Source: Candidatus Enterococcus willemsii (GTDB lineage: Bacteria; Bacillota; Bacilli; Lactobacillales; Enterococcaceae). From it: a stretch of 64,000 nt of DNA. This document shows positions 19,086 through 28,713 of this stretch, one piece after another; the stretch's first letter is position 1, and the number at the start of each line of letters is the position of its first letter. The DNA is taken from contig NZ_MAEL01000035.1 of assembly GCF_009933335.1 (NCBI RefSeq), forward strand, positions 1-64,000, in the 5' to 3' direction. The notes beneath the pieces are model-generated. The model did no database searches and had not been told where the DNA came from. It saw only the letters and a list, made by a program, of their open reading frames with translations. The position numbers and the translations under genes are program-made.

Positions 19086-19913
19086 ATGGCTAAAATTCAA
19101 GCAAATGGAAAGGACATATCGATAGTTACAGCGAATAATACTGACTTAATTAGCATCACTGATATTGCAAAACACCAGAACTCAGATGCTCCTGCCGATG
19201 TAATAAAAAATTGGTTGAGAAACAGAAATACGCTCGAATTTTTAGGTACATGGGAGAAAATAAATAACCCAGATTTTAAACTGGTCGAATTCGACCAGTT
19301 TAAAAATGAAGCTGGGCTAAACTCTTTTGTAATGTCTCCTAAAAAATGGATTGAAACAACAAACGCGATTGGTCTCACATCAAAATCTGGACGTTATGGT
19401 GGAACCTATGCTTATTCTGATATCGCTTTTGAATTTGCTTCATGGATTTCACCAGAATTTAAACTTTATATTATTCAAGACTACCAACGTTTGAAAAAAG
19501 AAGAAGCGTATAAAAATTCATTAGATTGGCAAACAAATCGCTTTATCTCTAAATTAAACTACAGTATACACACCGATGCGATACAGCAATATCTAATCAC
19601 ACCAAAGCTATCACCTCAACAAATTGGGTATGCTTATGCTTCAGAAGCGGATCTATTGAATATGGCTTTATATGGCATGACTGCTAAGCAATGGCAAGAA
19701 CAACATCCTGAAAAACAAGGAAATATTCGTGATCATTCGAGCATCGAACAATTAATGGTGTTGAATAATTTACAAACGATTAACGCCGAGTTGTTAAGAA
19801 AGAAACTGTCATCTTCTGAACGTCTTGCTGAACTAAATAGAATCGCACTCAAGCAGCAACAGATTTTATTGAAAAATAATCAAAAAGCTTTAAATGAATT
19901 AAAGAAATTGTAG
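19086..19913 (+). CDS. KilA-N domain DNA-binding protein
   Basis: A 275-aa protein. The KilA-N domain covers about 1-130, with ISITDIAKH, DVIKNWLRNRNTLEFLGTWE, SPKKWIETTNAIGLTSKSGRYGGTYAYSDIAFEFASWIS; such domains bind DNA and are common in phage and large DNA virus genes. The C-terminal half is helical and charged, as in free-standing bacterial KilA-N proteins. AAAGGATG precedes the ATG. No phage genes accompany it. It sits alone between two similar terminators, which suggests insertion into a core region. A 32-bp perfect palindrome lies inside the frame at 19274-19305. Function unknown. Confidence 0.82.
   Translation: MAKIQANGKDISIVTANNTDLISITDIAKHQNSDAPADVIKNWLRNRNTLEFLGTWEKINNPDFKLVEFDQFKNEAGLNSFVMSPKKWIETTNAIGLTSKSGRYGGTYAYSDIAFEFASWISPEFKLYIIQDYQRLKKEEAYKNSLDWQTNRFISKLNYSIHTDAIQQYLITPKLSPQQIGYAYASEADLLNMALYGMTAKQWQEQHPEKQGNIRDHSSIEQLMVLNNLQTINAELLRKKLSSSERLAELNRIALKQQQILLKNNQKALNELKKL
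19274..19305. repeat. 32-bp perfect palindrome inside the KilA-N gene
   Basis: TTTTAAACTGGTCGAA is followed directly by its exact reverse complement. It encodes the FKLVEFDQFK stretch of the KilA-N domain. Confidence 0.95.
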
Positions 19914-19942
19914 TGCTGACTTAGATAGTGCGAGACAACAAA

Positions 19943-19980
19943 AAAACAACGAGCAAGGCTTACGCCTGACTCGTTGTTTT
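19943..19980. terminator. Terminator T2, overlapping the mnmG stop codon
   Basis: AAAACAACGAG (19943-19953) and CTCGTTGTTTT (19970-19980), with inner AGGC/GCCT pairing, form a strong stem. On the minus strand the 5' arm encodes the last residues of MnmG and the stop codon is in the loop region. Confidence 0.8.
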
Positions 19981-21861
19981 CGCTATCTTCCCTTGTTCAA
20001 TATAAACCATCAAAATGCTTAAATCAGCTGGATTCACGCCGCTGATTCGGCTTGCTTGGGCAATTGTTTCGGGTTGAATTTTTTCTAATTTTTGTTTGGC
20101 TTCGGTTGCTAAGCCGTTAATTGCTGCATAATCAATGTTTTCTGGAATGCGTTTGGCTTCCATTCGTTTTAGTTTGTCGACTTTATCCATCGCTTTTTTG
20201 ATGTAACCTTCATATTTGATTTGAATTTCGACTTGTTCAATCTCTTTGTTTGTTAACGTTGGATTATTCTCGATAAATTGAACAATTTCTTGGTAGCTAA
20301 TTTCTGGGCGTCGTAAAAATTCATTGGCTAGCACACCGTCTTTTAGTGGTGCAGAACCTTTTTCTGCTAAAAAGGCTTGGACTTCTGGTGTTGGTTTAAT
20401 ACGGATACTTTTTAGGCGTTTGATTTCCTCTTCAACTGCTTGTTTTTTGACTAAATAGTCGGCGTATTGTTCTTCTTTGACTAGTCCAATGGCATGACCT
20501 ATTTCTGTTAAACGTAAATCTGCATTGTCATGGCGTAGAATCAAACGGTATTCAGCACGAGACGTTAGCAAACGATACGGTTCATTGGTTCCTTTTGTCA
20601 CTAAATCATCAATCATGACACCGATATAGCCGTCACTACGTTTTAAAACAAGTGGGTCTTTGCCTTGAATTTTCAATGCCGCATTGATTCCAGCCATTAA
20701 TCCTTGACCAGCTGCTTCTTCATACCCGCTTGTACCGTTTGTTTGACCGGCAGTATAAAGATTTTCAATAATTTTGGTTTCCAAAGTTGGTCGTAATTGA
20801 TGAGGCACGACAACATCGTATTCAATCGCGTAACCAGTACGCATCATTTCGGCTTTTTCTAAACCAACAATTGAATGCAATACATCTTCTTGAACGTCTT
20901 CTGGTAAAGAAGACGATAAACCTTGAACATAGACTTCTTCGGTATTTAAGCCTTCTGGTTCTAAGAATAGTTGATGACGTTCTTTGTCTGCAAAACGAAC
21001 AATCTTATCTTCAATCGATGGACAATAACGCGCACCGACACCTTCAACGATTCCCGTAAACATTGGGGCACGATGCAAGTTTGCTTGAATGATTTGGTGT
21101 GTCCCTGGATTTGTGTACGTTAACCAACAAGGGATTTGTTCTTGATTGTAGACACTGTCTGGTGTGCTGAAACTAAAATGATTTGGGGCCTCGTCACCTG
21201 GTTGAATTTCCGTCACGCTGTAGTCAATGGTGCTTGATTTTACACGTGGGGGGGTGCCTGTTTTAAAGCGATCAATTTCAATCCCTAACTCTTTCAAGTT
21301 ATCTGCTAAAGCCACAGATGGTTGTGAATTATTCGGGCCAGAAGAATATTTTAATTCACCGATAATAATTTCTCCACGTAAAGCCGTTCCGGCCGTAATG
21401 ACGACAGCTTTTGCATCATATCGTGCACCAGTTGATGTCACAACACCTTTACAAACACCGTCTTCCACGATTAAACGTTCCACAATTCCTTGACGCAAGG
21501 TTAAGTTCTCCGCTTGTTCAATCGTACGTTTCATTTCCGTTGCATACGCATGTTTATCTGCTTGAGCACGTAACGCACGGACAGCAGGACCTTTTCCTGT
21601 ATTTAGCATGCGCATTTGAATATAGGTCTTATCAATGTTGCGACCCATTTCGCCACCAAGTGCATCGATTTCACGCACAACAACACCTTTGGCTGGTCCA
21701 CCAATTGATGGATTACATGGCATAAATGCCACCATATCTAAATTAATTGTAAGTAATAATGTTTTATTTCCCATACGGCTTGCGGCTAAAGCAGCTTCTG
21801 AACCTGCATGACCTGCGCCGACAACAATGACGTCATAACTTCCGCCTTGATATTCTTGCAT
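19960..21861 (-). CDS. mnmG: tRNA uridine-5-carboxymethylaminomethyl modification enzyme MnmG
   Basis: Formerly GidA, 633 aa. With MnmE it installs the carboxymethylaminomethyl group on U34 of several tRNAs. The FAD-binding motif [19 protein letters not shown] is at about 12-30; the conserved [18 protein letters not shown] and [16 protein letters not shown] stretches follow. AAAGGGAG precedes the ATG. It lies 16 bp behind mnmE and is co-transcribed. Its terminator stem begins within the last codons. Confidence 0.97.
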   Translation of the reverse strand: MQEYQGGSYDVIVVGAGHAGSEAALAASRMGNKTLLLTINLDMVAFMPCNPSIGGPAKGVVVREIDALGGEMGRNIDKTYIQMRMLNTGKGPAVRALRAQADKHAYATEMKRTIEQAENLTLRQGIVERLIVEDGVCKGVVTSTGARYDAKAVVITAGTALRGEIIIGELKYSSGPNNSQPSVALADNLKELGIEIDRFKTGTPPRVKSSTIDYSVTEIQPGDEAPNHFSFSTPDSVYNQEQIPCWLTYTNPGTHQIIQANLHRAPMFTGIVEGVGARYCPSIEDKIVRFADKERHQLFLEPEGLNTEEVYVQGLSSSLPEDVQEDVLHSIVGLEKAEMMRTGYAIEYDVVVPHQLRPTLETKIIENLYTAGQTNGTSGYEEAAGQGLMAGINAALKIQGKDPLVLKRSDGYIGVMIDDLVTKGTNEPYRLLTSRAEYRLILRHDNADLRLTEIGHAIGLVKEEQYADYLVKKQAVEEEIKRLKSIRIKPTPEVQAFLAEKGSAPLKDGVLANEFLRRPEISYQEIVQFIENNPTLTNKEIEQVEIQIKYEGYIKKAMDKVDKLKRMEAKRIPENIDYAAINGLATEAKQKLEKIQPETIAQASRISGVNPADLSILMVYIEQGKIAKTTSQA

Positions 21862-21877
21862 TGTGTGACTCCCTTTC

Positions 21878-23272
21878 TTATTTCCCTAAACAAAATTGAC
21901 TAAATAATTGAGTAATTAATTCATCTTGTACGCTATCACCAACGACTTCACCTAAATAATCCCAGCAACGTGTCATATCCATTTGGACAAGGTCAACCGG
22001 CATACCAGCTTCAATTCCTGACATTACCTCTGACAAGGCTTGAGAGGCATTTTCTAATAATGCGATATGCCGCGTATTAGATAAATAGGAAGCATCTTTT
22101 TCAGCGGTTTGCCCACCAAAGAATAATTCAGCGATGGCTTGTTCTAATTGATCCAGACCATCATTTTTTAATACCGATACCGAAAACATCGCATCATTTC
22201 CTAATAATGTGCGTAAGTCGTCTTGATCTAATTGTGCAGGTAAATCCGTTTTGTTTAAGAGCACAATTCGTTTGGTTCCTTGTGTGACTTCAATTAATTG
22301 GCGATCTTCTGCTGTAAGTGGCTCACTTTGATTCAAGACCAACAAAATCAGGTCCGCTTCTGACAAAGCTTTACGGCTTCTTTCTACACCAATTCGTTCG
22401 ACAATATCTTCTGTCTCACGAATACCGGCAGTATCGACTAATTTTAAGGGTACACCACGAACATTGACGTATTCTTCAATCACATCACGTGTAGTACCTG
22501 CAATATCCGTTACAATCGCTTTTTCTTCACGCAGTAAATGGTTCAATAAGCTTGATTTTCCAACATTTGGACGGCCAATAATCGCTGTATGCAACCCTTC
22601 GCGTAAAATTTTCCCTTGTTGCGCAGTTGCTAATAAAGCATCTATTTGCCCTTGAACTTGTTGGGCTTTTTCTAATAATAGACGTGTCGTTAATTCTTCC
22701 ACATCATCATATTCTGGGTAATCTATATTTACTTCTACTTGCGCCAGCGTCTCAAGGATTTCTTGACGCAAATCACGGATTAATTTTGATAAATTTCCGT
22801 CTAATTGGTTTAAGGCGACGTTCATCGCCTTATCGGTTTTGGCACGGATTAAATCCATAACCGCTTCTGCTTGTGACAAATCTACACGCCCATTCAAAAA
22901 GGCCCGCTTCGTAAATTCACCCGGTTCAGCCAAACGTGCACCTTGTCGCAATAACAATTGAAGAATTTGATTAACTACGACTATCCCACCATGACAATTG
23001 ATTTCTACAACATCTTCTCTGGTAAATGTCTTTGGTGCTCGTAACACCGACACCATTACTTCATCAACTAACTGATTGTCTTTCGGATCTACTAAGTGAC
23101 CATAATTAATCGTATGACTTGCTACATCTTTTAACTGTTTATTTGCTTTGAACAATTGATTCGCAATAGCAATTGCTTGGTCCCCACTCATACGAACGAT
23201 GCTGATTGCACCTTCTCCAGGTGGTGTCGAAATAGCTGCAATTGTATCAAATTCTTGCGTAATTTCTGCCAC
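21878..23272 (-). CDS. mnmE: tRNA modification GTPase MnmE
   Basis: A 464-aa GTPase, partner of MnmG. The N-terminal domain binds the formyl-tetrahydrofolate donor; the G domain inserted in the helical domain has [37 protein letters not shown] and NKTD; the C-terminus is CLGK with the conserved Cys. The GTG start follows GAGGAGGG. Its leader on the minus strand has a promoter and a terminator-like hairpin, which suggests attenuation. Confidence 0.97.
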   Translation of the reverse strand: MAEITQEFDTIAAISTPPGEGAISIVRMSGDQAIAIANQLFKANKQLKDVASHTINYGHLVDPKDNQLVDEVMVSVLRAPKTFTREDVVEINCHGGIVVVNQILQLLLRQGARLAEPGEFTKRAFLNGRVDLSQAEAVMDLIRAKTDKAMNVALNQLDGNLSKLIRDLRQEILETLAQVEVNIDYPEYDDVEELTTRLLLEKAQQVQGQIDALLATAQQGKILREGLHTAIIGRPNVGKSSLLNHLLREEKAIVTDIAGTTRDVIEEYVNVRGVPLKLVDTAGIRETEDIVERIGVERSRKALSEADLILLVLNQSEPLTAEDRQLIEVTQGTKRIVLLNKTDLPAQLDQDDLRTLLGNDAMFSVSVLKNDGLDQLEQAIAELFFGGQTAEKDASYLSNTRHIALLENASQALSEVMSGIEAGMPVDLVQMDMTRCWDYLGEVVGDSVQDELITQLFSQFCLGK

Positions 23273-23317
23273 GATTGTCCCTCCTCATTTGCACATTTTT
23301 CTATATAAAATAGAAAT

Positions 23318-23376
23318 TCATGGCACAAAAAAAGCGCCCACTCCACCCCTTGATTACCTGGGTAGACTTCGCACTT
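23318..23376 (-). terminator. Terminator-like hairpin in the mnmE leader
   Basis: On the minus strand AGTGC and GCGCT (one G-U wobble) and inner CTACCC and GGGTGG pair around a partly open stem, followed by seven T. It lies between the promoter at 23407-23435 and the mnmE start. Confidence 0.5.
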
Positions 23377-23406
23377 TGACTGCTTATCTGCTTTTATTCT
23401 TGTCAT

Positions 23407-23435
23407 AGAGTAGCACATTTTTTATGTAGTGACAA
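23407..23435 (-). promoter_or_regulatory. Promoter of mnmE-mnmG
   Basis: On the minus strand TTGTCA (23435-23430) and TACTCT (23412-23407) are 17 bp apart. Transcription would start about 130 bases before mnmE. Confidence 0.55.
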
Positions 23436-23536
23436 GTTTTCGATTCGATTTAGCTATGAAACAAGTTAATTTTTGCGCAAACAAAAGAAAACCGCTAAAA
23501 TATAGGTATGAAAGATTGCTGAAAGAAGGGGTATTT

Positions 23537-23878
23537 ATGAGTTACGAGGAAAAAATTAACTACAAGCAAGATGGCAACGACGCAATTAATCGGATCTTGT
23601 TATCAACTGGAAATGTAAATAAACCGTATATTGTTCGCGACATTGTTTTTGTTGCAGAACGTATTGATGTAGATATGTTTGAAGAAGAACATAATCCAAA
23701 TATTCTACTTGCCAATATTGCTTATAAATTAAAGGAACAAGCTTATGAATATGGTGCGAATGCGGTCATTAACTGTCATTTTGAACACGAACATGTCAAT
23801 AAAAATGGTGTCCATGCTTTTGAAGTCTTTGCTTACGGGACAGTTGTTCAATTTACACAATCCACAATCGGTGGCTAA
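23537..23878 (+). CDS. YbjQ/DUF74-like protein
   Basis: A 113-aa protein. Its end, LKEQAYEYGANAVINCHFEHEHV...FEVFAYGTVVQF, resembles the YbjQ (DUF74) family, small pentameric proteins sometimes called heavy-metal-binding. The N-terminal half is less typical. I start at 23537 with AAGAAGGGG before it; an extension from 23429 has no ribosome binding site. It stands alone and is followed by a good terminator. Function unknown. Confidence 0.62.
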   Translation: MSYEEKINYKQDGNDAINRILLSTGNVNKPYIVRDIVFVAERIDVDMFEEEHNPNILLANIAYKLKEQAYEYGANAVINCHFEHEHVNKNGVHAFEVFAYGTVVQFTQSTIGG

Positions 23879-23883
23879 ATAAA

Positions 23884-23918
23884 AAAAAAGAACCTGTCGA
23901 AAATGCAGGTTCTTTTTT
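23884..23918 (+). terminator. Terminator after the YbjQ-like gene
   Basis: AAAAAGAACCTG and CAGGTTCTTTTT form a perfect stem followed by T residues. Confidence 0.87.
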
Positions 23919-24001
23919 TATCAAAGTATATCCTTTGATAAGAATGATCTATCCCAACTATACTTTGAATTATAAGTGAAGTCAAACACAAATAAATGAC
24001 T

Positions 24002-24511
24002 TCATTGACTTACTTTAAAAATATAATGTGGCATCGAAATCCCACGATACTGTTTAATGACACGTTTGGAGACAATCATCCCGTTACGAATCGCTACATT
24101 CATTGATGGTATATTGGTATCTCTGACAATCGATACTACTTCTTTTTCATCCAACACGGTAAAGGCATAATTTTTAACGGCTTGTGCTGCTTCCATCATA
24201 TAGCCTTGGTGCCACGCATCCGCAATTAAGTGATAACCAATTTCTAAATACGTTTTCCCATCAATGACTTGGTCTGTTAAACCACATTCTCCAATAATTA
24301 CACCGTCTGACTTTCGTTCGATTGCCCATAGTCCATAGCCTTTATCTCGATAAAGCGTCAAATTCCACTCTAGCCAGTTCAAAATTTGTTCCTCATTAAA
24401 AGCTCCTTCATACGCATACATCACTTGCTCATCGCCTAAGAAAGTTTTCAAGATCGCTTCCTCACCGACTCGCCATTGTCTTAAACGTAATCTATCGGTT
24501 TCTAGTATCAC
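24002..24511 (-). CDS. RimJ/RimL-type GNAT acetyltransferase
   Basis: A 169-aa acetyltransferase. The start MILETDRLRLRQW is the standard opening of the RimJ/RimL group, and LEIGYHLIADAWHQGYMMEAAQAVKNYAF is the acetyl-CoA binding region; NIPSMNVAIRNGM closes the domain as in relatives. The GTG start follows GGAGG. These enzymes modify protein N-termini or small molecules; the target is unknown. It lies just past the khpB terminator in the same direction. Confidence 0.85.
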   Translation of the reverse strand: MILETDRLRLRQWRVGEEAILKTFLGDEQVMYAYEGAFNEEQILNWLEWNLTLYRDKGYGLWAIERKSDGVIIGECGLTDQVIDGKTYLEIGYHLIADAWHQGYMMEAAQAVKNYAFTVLDEKEVVSIVRDTNIPSMNVAIRNGMIVSKRVIKQYRGISMPHYIFKVSQ

Positions 24512-24527
24512 TTAATAACCTCCTTAT

Positions 24528-24557
24528 AAAAAAACCAGTGAATATGACTTCACTGGT
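24528..24557 (-). terminator. Terminator of the rpmH-rnpA-yidC-khpB cluster
   Basis: On the minus strand ACCAGTGAA and TTCACTGGT form a stem followed by a T-run, seven bases after khpB. Confidence 0.87.
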
Positions 24558-24563
24558 CGTTGG

Positions 24564-25322
24564 TTAAAAATATTTTTTTGCTGGTTCAACAACTAAATAA
24601 CGGTAAGGTTCGTCTCCTTCAGAATGCGTCGTAACGTAATCTTTTTTACTCAATGCAGAATGGATTTGTTTACGTTCAAAAGCTGGCATTGGCTCTAAGA
24701 ATACCGGACGACCTGTACGATCTACTTTTTCGGCTGTTCGTTCGGCTAATCGTTGTAAAATCGCTTGGCGTTTTTCTCGATAATTACCGACATTTACAAC
24801 CACAGATAATTTATTTTTAGCCACACGATGGATATAAACTTGCGCTAAATACTGCAAGGCGTTCAAAGTTTTTCCATGCTTGCCAATTAGAATTCCTTGT
24901 TTTTGTGTTTCCAATTGGTAAATGATTGTCCCATGCTCACGGCTCATTTTCACCATTGCTGGTGCATTTAATTCATTCGTGATATTCGTCAAATACAACG
25001 CTAAAGCAGTTAATGCGTCTTCATCATCCAAATCTTCTGAATTGGGTACGGTTGTCGGGGTTACTGCTACTGGTTCGGGTGCTACTTCCACAACGTCTTC
25101 TGCAATATCTTCTTGGATAACTTCTTCCAACTCTTCTTCGGTCGTTACTTCAGGTGTGGGAATAGGTTCTAAAGAAACACGTGCAACTTTTTTCCCTAAT
25201 CCTAAAAAGCCTTTTTTTCCTTCATCCAATACATCTACAGTTACTTGGCTTTTCATTAAACCAAGCGTTTTTAACCCTGCACCAATCGCTTCTTCTACTG
25301 TCTGACCTTCATACACTGGCAT
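24564..25322 (-). CDS. khpB: RNA-binding protein KhpB (Jag)
   Basis: A 252-aa protein with three parts: the Jag N-terminal domain (about 1-55, VYEGQTVEEAIGAGLKTL...KKGFLGLGKK), an acidic linker rich in Glu and Val-Thr-Pro, then KH (ILIGKHGKTLNALQYL) and R3H (about 190-252) domains. With KhpA it binds RNA and affects cell elongation in related bacteria. The ATG at 25322 is chosen over a TTG two codons earlier for its spacing from GGAG. It follows yidC by 17 bp. Confidence 0.93.
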   Translation of the reverse strand: MPVYEGQTVEEAIGAGLKTLGLMKSQVTVDVLDEGKKGFLGLGKKVARVSLEPIPTPEVTTEEELEEVIQEDIAEDVVEVAPEPVAVTPTTVPNSEDLDDEDALTALALYLTNITNELNAPAMVKMSREHGTIIYQLETQKQGILIGKHGKTLNALQYLAQVYIHRVAKNKLSVVVNVGNYREKRQAILQRLAERTAEKVDRTGRPVFLEPMPAFERKQIHSALSKKDYVTTHSEGDEPYRYLVVEPAKKYF

Positions 25323-25339
25323 AAACAAGACTCCTCTCG

Positions 25340-26167
25340 TTATTTTTTACGTTTCTTCTTAGGGTTTTGTGCTTTACGCAACGCACGTTCACGTTCTTTC
25401 ACCAAGCGAGCCGCTTCTTCACGCTCACGACGGATTTGGAACGGATTGTTAATAATTAATGTTTGCCCTACTTGGAAAGCATTTGAAATTACCCAATATA
25501 ATGAAAGGGCACTTGGCAAATTAACCCCCATGACTAAAATCATTACTGGCATCACAAAATTCATAATTTTCATGCTTGGGTTTGCTTCAAGTTGGCTCAT
25601 ACTTGATAAATACGTACTTGCAAAGGTAAAGATTGCGGCCAAAATTGGTAAGATAAAGTACGGATCAGGCTCTCCCAATACTTTTAACCATAAGAAACTA
25701 CCTTCTCTTAATTCTGGTACGCGAGAAATAGCTTGCCAAATGGCCATTAAGATTGGCATTTGGACAATTAAAGGTAAACAACCCGCATATGGATTCACAC
25801 CATTTTCAGCATATAATTTTTGCTGTGCTTCACGTAACTGTTGCTGCGTGGCTGTATCTTTTGATGAATACTGCTGTTGCAATTCTTTTAACTTCGGTTG
25901 TAATTCTTGCGTTTTACGCATACTTTTTGTTTGGAAGTTCATCAATGGGAATAAAATAATCCGAATGATAATGGTAAACAAGATAATCCCTACACCACGA
26001 GAACCACCTAAAGATAACCATTTAATCGCTTCTGCAAAATAATAAACAATATATCGTTCCCAGATTCCGGTGCTATTTGCCGAAACTTCACCTGTTCCAC
26101 AGGCAGATAATAAGACTACCAATGATACCATACTCATCATTAGTAGGAGACGCTTTCTTTTTTTCAC
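25340..26167 (-). CDS. yidC: Membrane protein insertase YidC
   Basis: A 275-aa YidC/Oxa1 insertase. A lipoprotein signal ends at LLSAC (Cys23). Five membrane segments follow, with the cytoplasmic loop MNFQTKSMRKTQELQPKLKELQQQY between the first two and the conserved basic residue in the first (IILFTIIIRIILFPL). The tail is strongly basic (RKAQNPKKKRKK), as in ribosome-binding YidC forms. It sits between rnpA and khpB as is usual. Confidence 0.96.
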   Translation of the reverse strand: MKKRKRLLLMMSMVSLVVLLSACGTGEVSANSTGIWERYIVYYFAEAIKWLSLGGSRGVGIILFTIIIRIILFPLMNFQTKSMRKTQELQPKLKELQQQYSSKDTATQQQLREAQQKLYAENGVNPYAGCLPLIVQMPILMAIWQAISRVPELREGSFLWLKVLGEPDPYFILPILAAIFTFASTYLSSMSQLEANPSMKIMNFVMPVMILVMGVNLPSALSLYWVISNAFQVGQTLIINNPFQIRREREEAARLVKERERALRKAQNPKKKRKK

Positions 26168-26185
26168 TTAACAATTTCCTTTCCC

Positions 26186-26521
26186 TTACTTGATTATTTT
26201 TGCAAGTTTCAATACATGCATTAAATTCGAGTACACTTCTTGGGAAGACAAAGTTGAAACGGAAGGACGAGCAATCACAATAAAATCCAAGTTTGGCTCA
26301 ATTAATTCTTTCATTTCAAAGATACTAGCACGAATTTTTCGCTTGACTGCATTTCGCGCAACCGCATTGCCAATTTTTTTTCCTACAGAAATCCCTACAC
26401 GAAAATGTGGCTGCTCTTTTGGCAATACATAAACCACAAATTTACGATTTGCAAAAGATTGCCCTGTCTGAAAAACTTTTTGAAATTCTTTTTCTTTCTT
26501 GACGCGATATGCCTTTCTCAT
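26186..26521 (-). CDS. rnpA: Ribonuclease P protein component
   Basis: A 111-aa basic protein that assists the RNase P RNA in removing tRNA 5' leaders. The RNR signature is present as [10 protein letters not shown], along with [10 protein letters not shown] near the N-terminus. It lies between rpmH and yidC in the usual order. A terminator after rpmH probably lowers its expression relative to L34. Confidence 0.95.
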   Translation of the reverse strand: MRKAYRVKKEKEFQKVFQTGQSFANRKFVVYVLPKEQPHFRVGISVGKKIGNAVARNAVKRKIRASIFEMKELIEPNLDFIVIARPSVSTLSSQEVYSNLMHVLKLAKIIK

Positions 26522-26614
26522 GTCCTGTTCATCAATTCCTTCTACTTAGATACTCACGAACCAATCATACCATAATTTAGGAAGAAGATTCATCTCTCAA
26601 ATTAAAAAAGTATA

Positions 26615-26640
26615 TAAAAAAAACCACTGAGGTTCAGTGG
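26615..26640 (-). terminator. Terminator directly after rpmH
   Basis: On the minus strand CCACTGA and TCAGTGG form a stem followed by eight T. It should be a partial stop, lowering expression of rnpA and the genes behind it. Confidence 0.82.
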
Positions 26641-26641
26641 C

Positions 26642-26776
26642 TTATGCAGAAAGAACCTTTCTGCCTTTACGACGACGGCTAGCTAAAACACGACGTCCAT
26701 TTTTAGTGCTCATACGTTTACGGAATCCGTGAACTTTTTGACGTTTACGTTTATTTGGTTGATACGTTCTTTTCAT
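26642..26776 (-). CDS. rpmH: 50S ribosomal protein L34
   Basis: A 44-aa highly basic protein beginning [20 protein letters not shown], the universal L34 sequence. GGAGGTGG precedes the ATG. It is the first gene left of oriC. Confidence 0.98.
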   Translation of the reverse strand: MKRTYQPNKRKRQKVHGFRKRMSTKNGRRVLASRRRKGRKVLSA

Positions 26777-26966
26777 TTATTTCCACCTCCAACAAGTGTT
26801 CTGTTATCGAATACTTCACGACATACTTTGATAGTATACCTAGTAGCACGTACTTTTGTCAATAAAAAAATACAAAACCTGCCTATCTTCTTCTATTATT
26901 CTTCCTCATATATAAGTAAGTAACACCCATTCTTTTGAAAAAAACGTGATGTTTATGGCTAGATAT

Positions 26967-27309
26967 TTATCCACAATTAAAAATTTCTATGCGAATTTCC
27001 CTGTGAAAAAAATTTTACGCAATTCTAGTTATTGGGCAGTTATTCAGGAGTTATACACATACAAACAAGAGGTGAAAAAGTTATACACACGCTGAAAATC
27101 TCTGTGTATAACTATCTAAAAATCTTTTCATAGCAACACTTTTGCAATTTCTCTGTGTGTGGATAAGTTTTGATAAACTATTTATATCCACAGGGAATTC
27201 TACCTTGTGGATAAGTATTTATCCTTCCTGTTTATTTCTTTTTCATTTTTTATGCACAGTGTGGAAAAATAATTTTTTTTTTTAGATTTTAAGGAGAATC
27301 TGTGGAAAA
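26967..27309. other. oriC upstream part: DnaA-box cluster
   Basis: Consensus-type DnaA boxes (TTATNCACA) on the plus strand are at 26967, 27051, 27081 and 27250, and on the minus strand at 27103, 27158 and 27206. One-mismatch boxes are at 27184, 27260 and 27301. The last lies just upstream of the likely dnaA promoter, which fits autoregulation. The region is very AT-rich with a T-run at 27272-27285. Confidence 0.92.
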
Positions 27310-27375
27310 CTTTACCAATCCATGATAAATTAGTACTATCTATTTTTATCTATTATTTGTACAGGAGGATTCGCT

Positions 27376-28713
27376 ATGTCGCTTTTAGATGATTTCTGGG
27401 CCGAACTGACTAAAACCTTAAAGCAAAAGTTGCCTGCTATTAGCTACGACACTTGGGTGAACACAGTAAAACCTATTACAATCGACAAACACCAATTAAT
27501 CATCGAAGTCCCAACAAAAGTGCAAAAAGACTATTGGGAAAAAAACTTAGTCGGTATGACTCTTGAAACCTACTTTGGAATGACTGGCGAAGAAATTTTG
27601 CCTGTTTTTATTTTTCCTGAAGACGTTGCGAGCTATACAGCACCTAAAAAAGAACCCGTTGAACAAGAAACGACAACGGTGGTTTCTAATAAAACAATGT
27701 TAAATTCAAAGTACACCTTTGACACCTTTGTTATCGGAAAAGGAAATCAAATGGCACATGCTGCAGCTTTAGTTGTTTCGGAAGATCCGGGATCAATGTA
27801 TAATCCCTTGTTCTTCTATGGAGGCGTTGGTTTAGGTAAGACCCATTTAATGCACGCCATCGGTCATCAAATGTTGCAACGACGACCGCAAGCAAAAATT
27901 AAGTACGTCAGTAGTGAGAATTTCACGAATGATTTCATTAATTCAATTAAAAAGAATCGCATGGAAGAATTTCGCAATGAATATCGTACCGTCGATCTCT
28001 TATTAGTCGATGACATTCAATTTTTGGTCAACAAAGAAGGAACACAAGAAGAGTTCTTTAATACATTTGAAGAGTTGTACAAAAATAACAAACAAATCGT
28101 ACTGACCAGTGATCGTTTGCCAAATGAAATTCCAACTTTGCCTGAACGCTTAGTTTCCCGCTTTGCTTGGGGCTTATCAGTGGATATTACGCCACCTGAT
28201 TTAGAAACAAGAACCGCTATTTTACGGAAAAAAGCCGAAGCCGAAAACTTAGAAATCCCTGATGACACCCTTAGTTACATTGCTGGTCAAATTGATTCCA
28301 ACATTCGTGAACTAGAGGGAGCTTTAGTGCGTGTGCAAGCATTTGCCGCCATTCAAAGTTCTGACATCACCACTAATTTGGCAGCTGAAGCATTGAAAGC
28401 TCTCAAATCAAGTCAATCATTGAGTCAAGTGTCGATTTTACAAATTCAAGAAGAAGTCGCAAAATACTATCACATTCACTTAAAAGATTTAAAAGGGAAA
28501 AAACGAGTCAAAAGTATCGTTGTCCCTCGACAAATTGCGATGTATCTAGCAAGAGAAATGACCGACAATTCTTTGCCAAAAATTGGTGCTGAATTTGGTG
28601 GGAAAGATCATACAACGGTCATTCATGCCCACGAAAAAATTCAACAATTGATTAAAAATGATACGATGATTCAAAATGAGATTTCAGAAATCAAAGGATT
28701 ACTTTTAGGGTAG
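27376..28713 (+). CDS. dnaA: Replication initiator DnaA
   Basis: A 445-aa AAA+ initiator. Domain I (about 1-85) has FWAELTKTLKQKLPAISYDTWV; the AAA+ core has Walker A GGVGLGKTHLMHAIG and Walker B LLLVDDIQFL; domain IV at the C-terminus has the box-binding helix-turn-helix with GAEFGGKDHTTVIHA. AGGAGG precedes the ATG. DnaA boxes lie on both sides. Confidence 0.98.
   Translation: MSLLDDFWAELTKTLKQKLPAISYDTWVNTVKPITIDKHQLIIEVPTKVQKDYWEKNLVGMTLETYFGMTGEEILPVFIFPEDVASYTAPKKEPVEQETTTVVSNKTMLNSKYTFDTFVIGKGNQMAHAAALVVSEDPGSMYNPLFFYGGVGLGKTHLMHAIGHQMLQRRPQAKIKYVSSENFTNDFINSIKKNRMEEFRNEYRTVDLLLVDDIQFLVNKEGTQEEFFNTFEELYKNNKQIVLTSDRLPNEIPTLPERLVSRFAWGLSVDITPPDLETRTAILRKKAEAENLEIPDDTLSYIAGQIDSNIRELEGALVRVQAFAAIQSSDITTNLAAEALKALKSSQSLSQVSILQIQEEVAKYYHIHLKDLKGKKRVKSIVVPRQIAMYLAREMTDNSLPKIGAEFGGKDHTTVIHAHEKIQQLIKNDTMIQNEISEIKGLLLG

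Noticed and set aside
23188-23418. 76-codon minus-strand frame running through the mnmE leader
   Set aside because: It overlaps mnmE in another frame and crosses the leader hairpin; no ribosome binding site.
25446-26042. 198-codon open frame on the plus strand
   Set aside because: Antisense to yidC, with composition typical of a shadow frame and no family resemblance.
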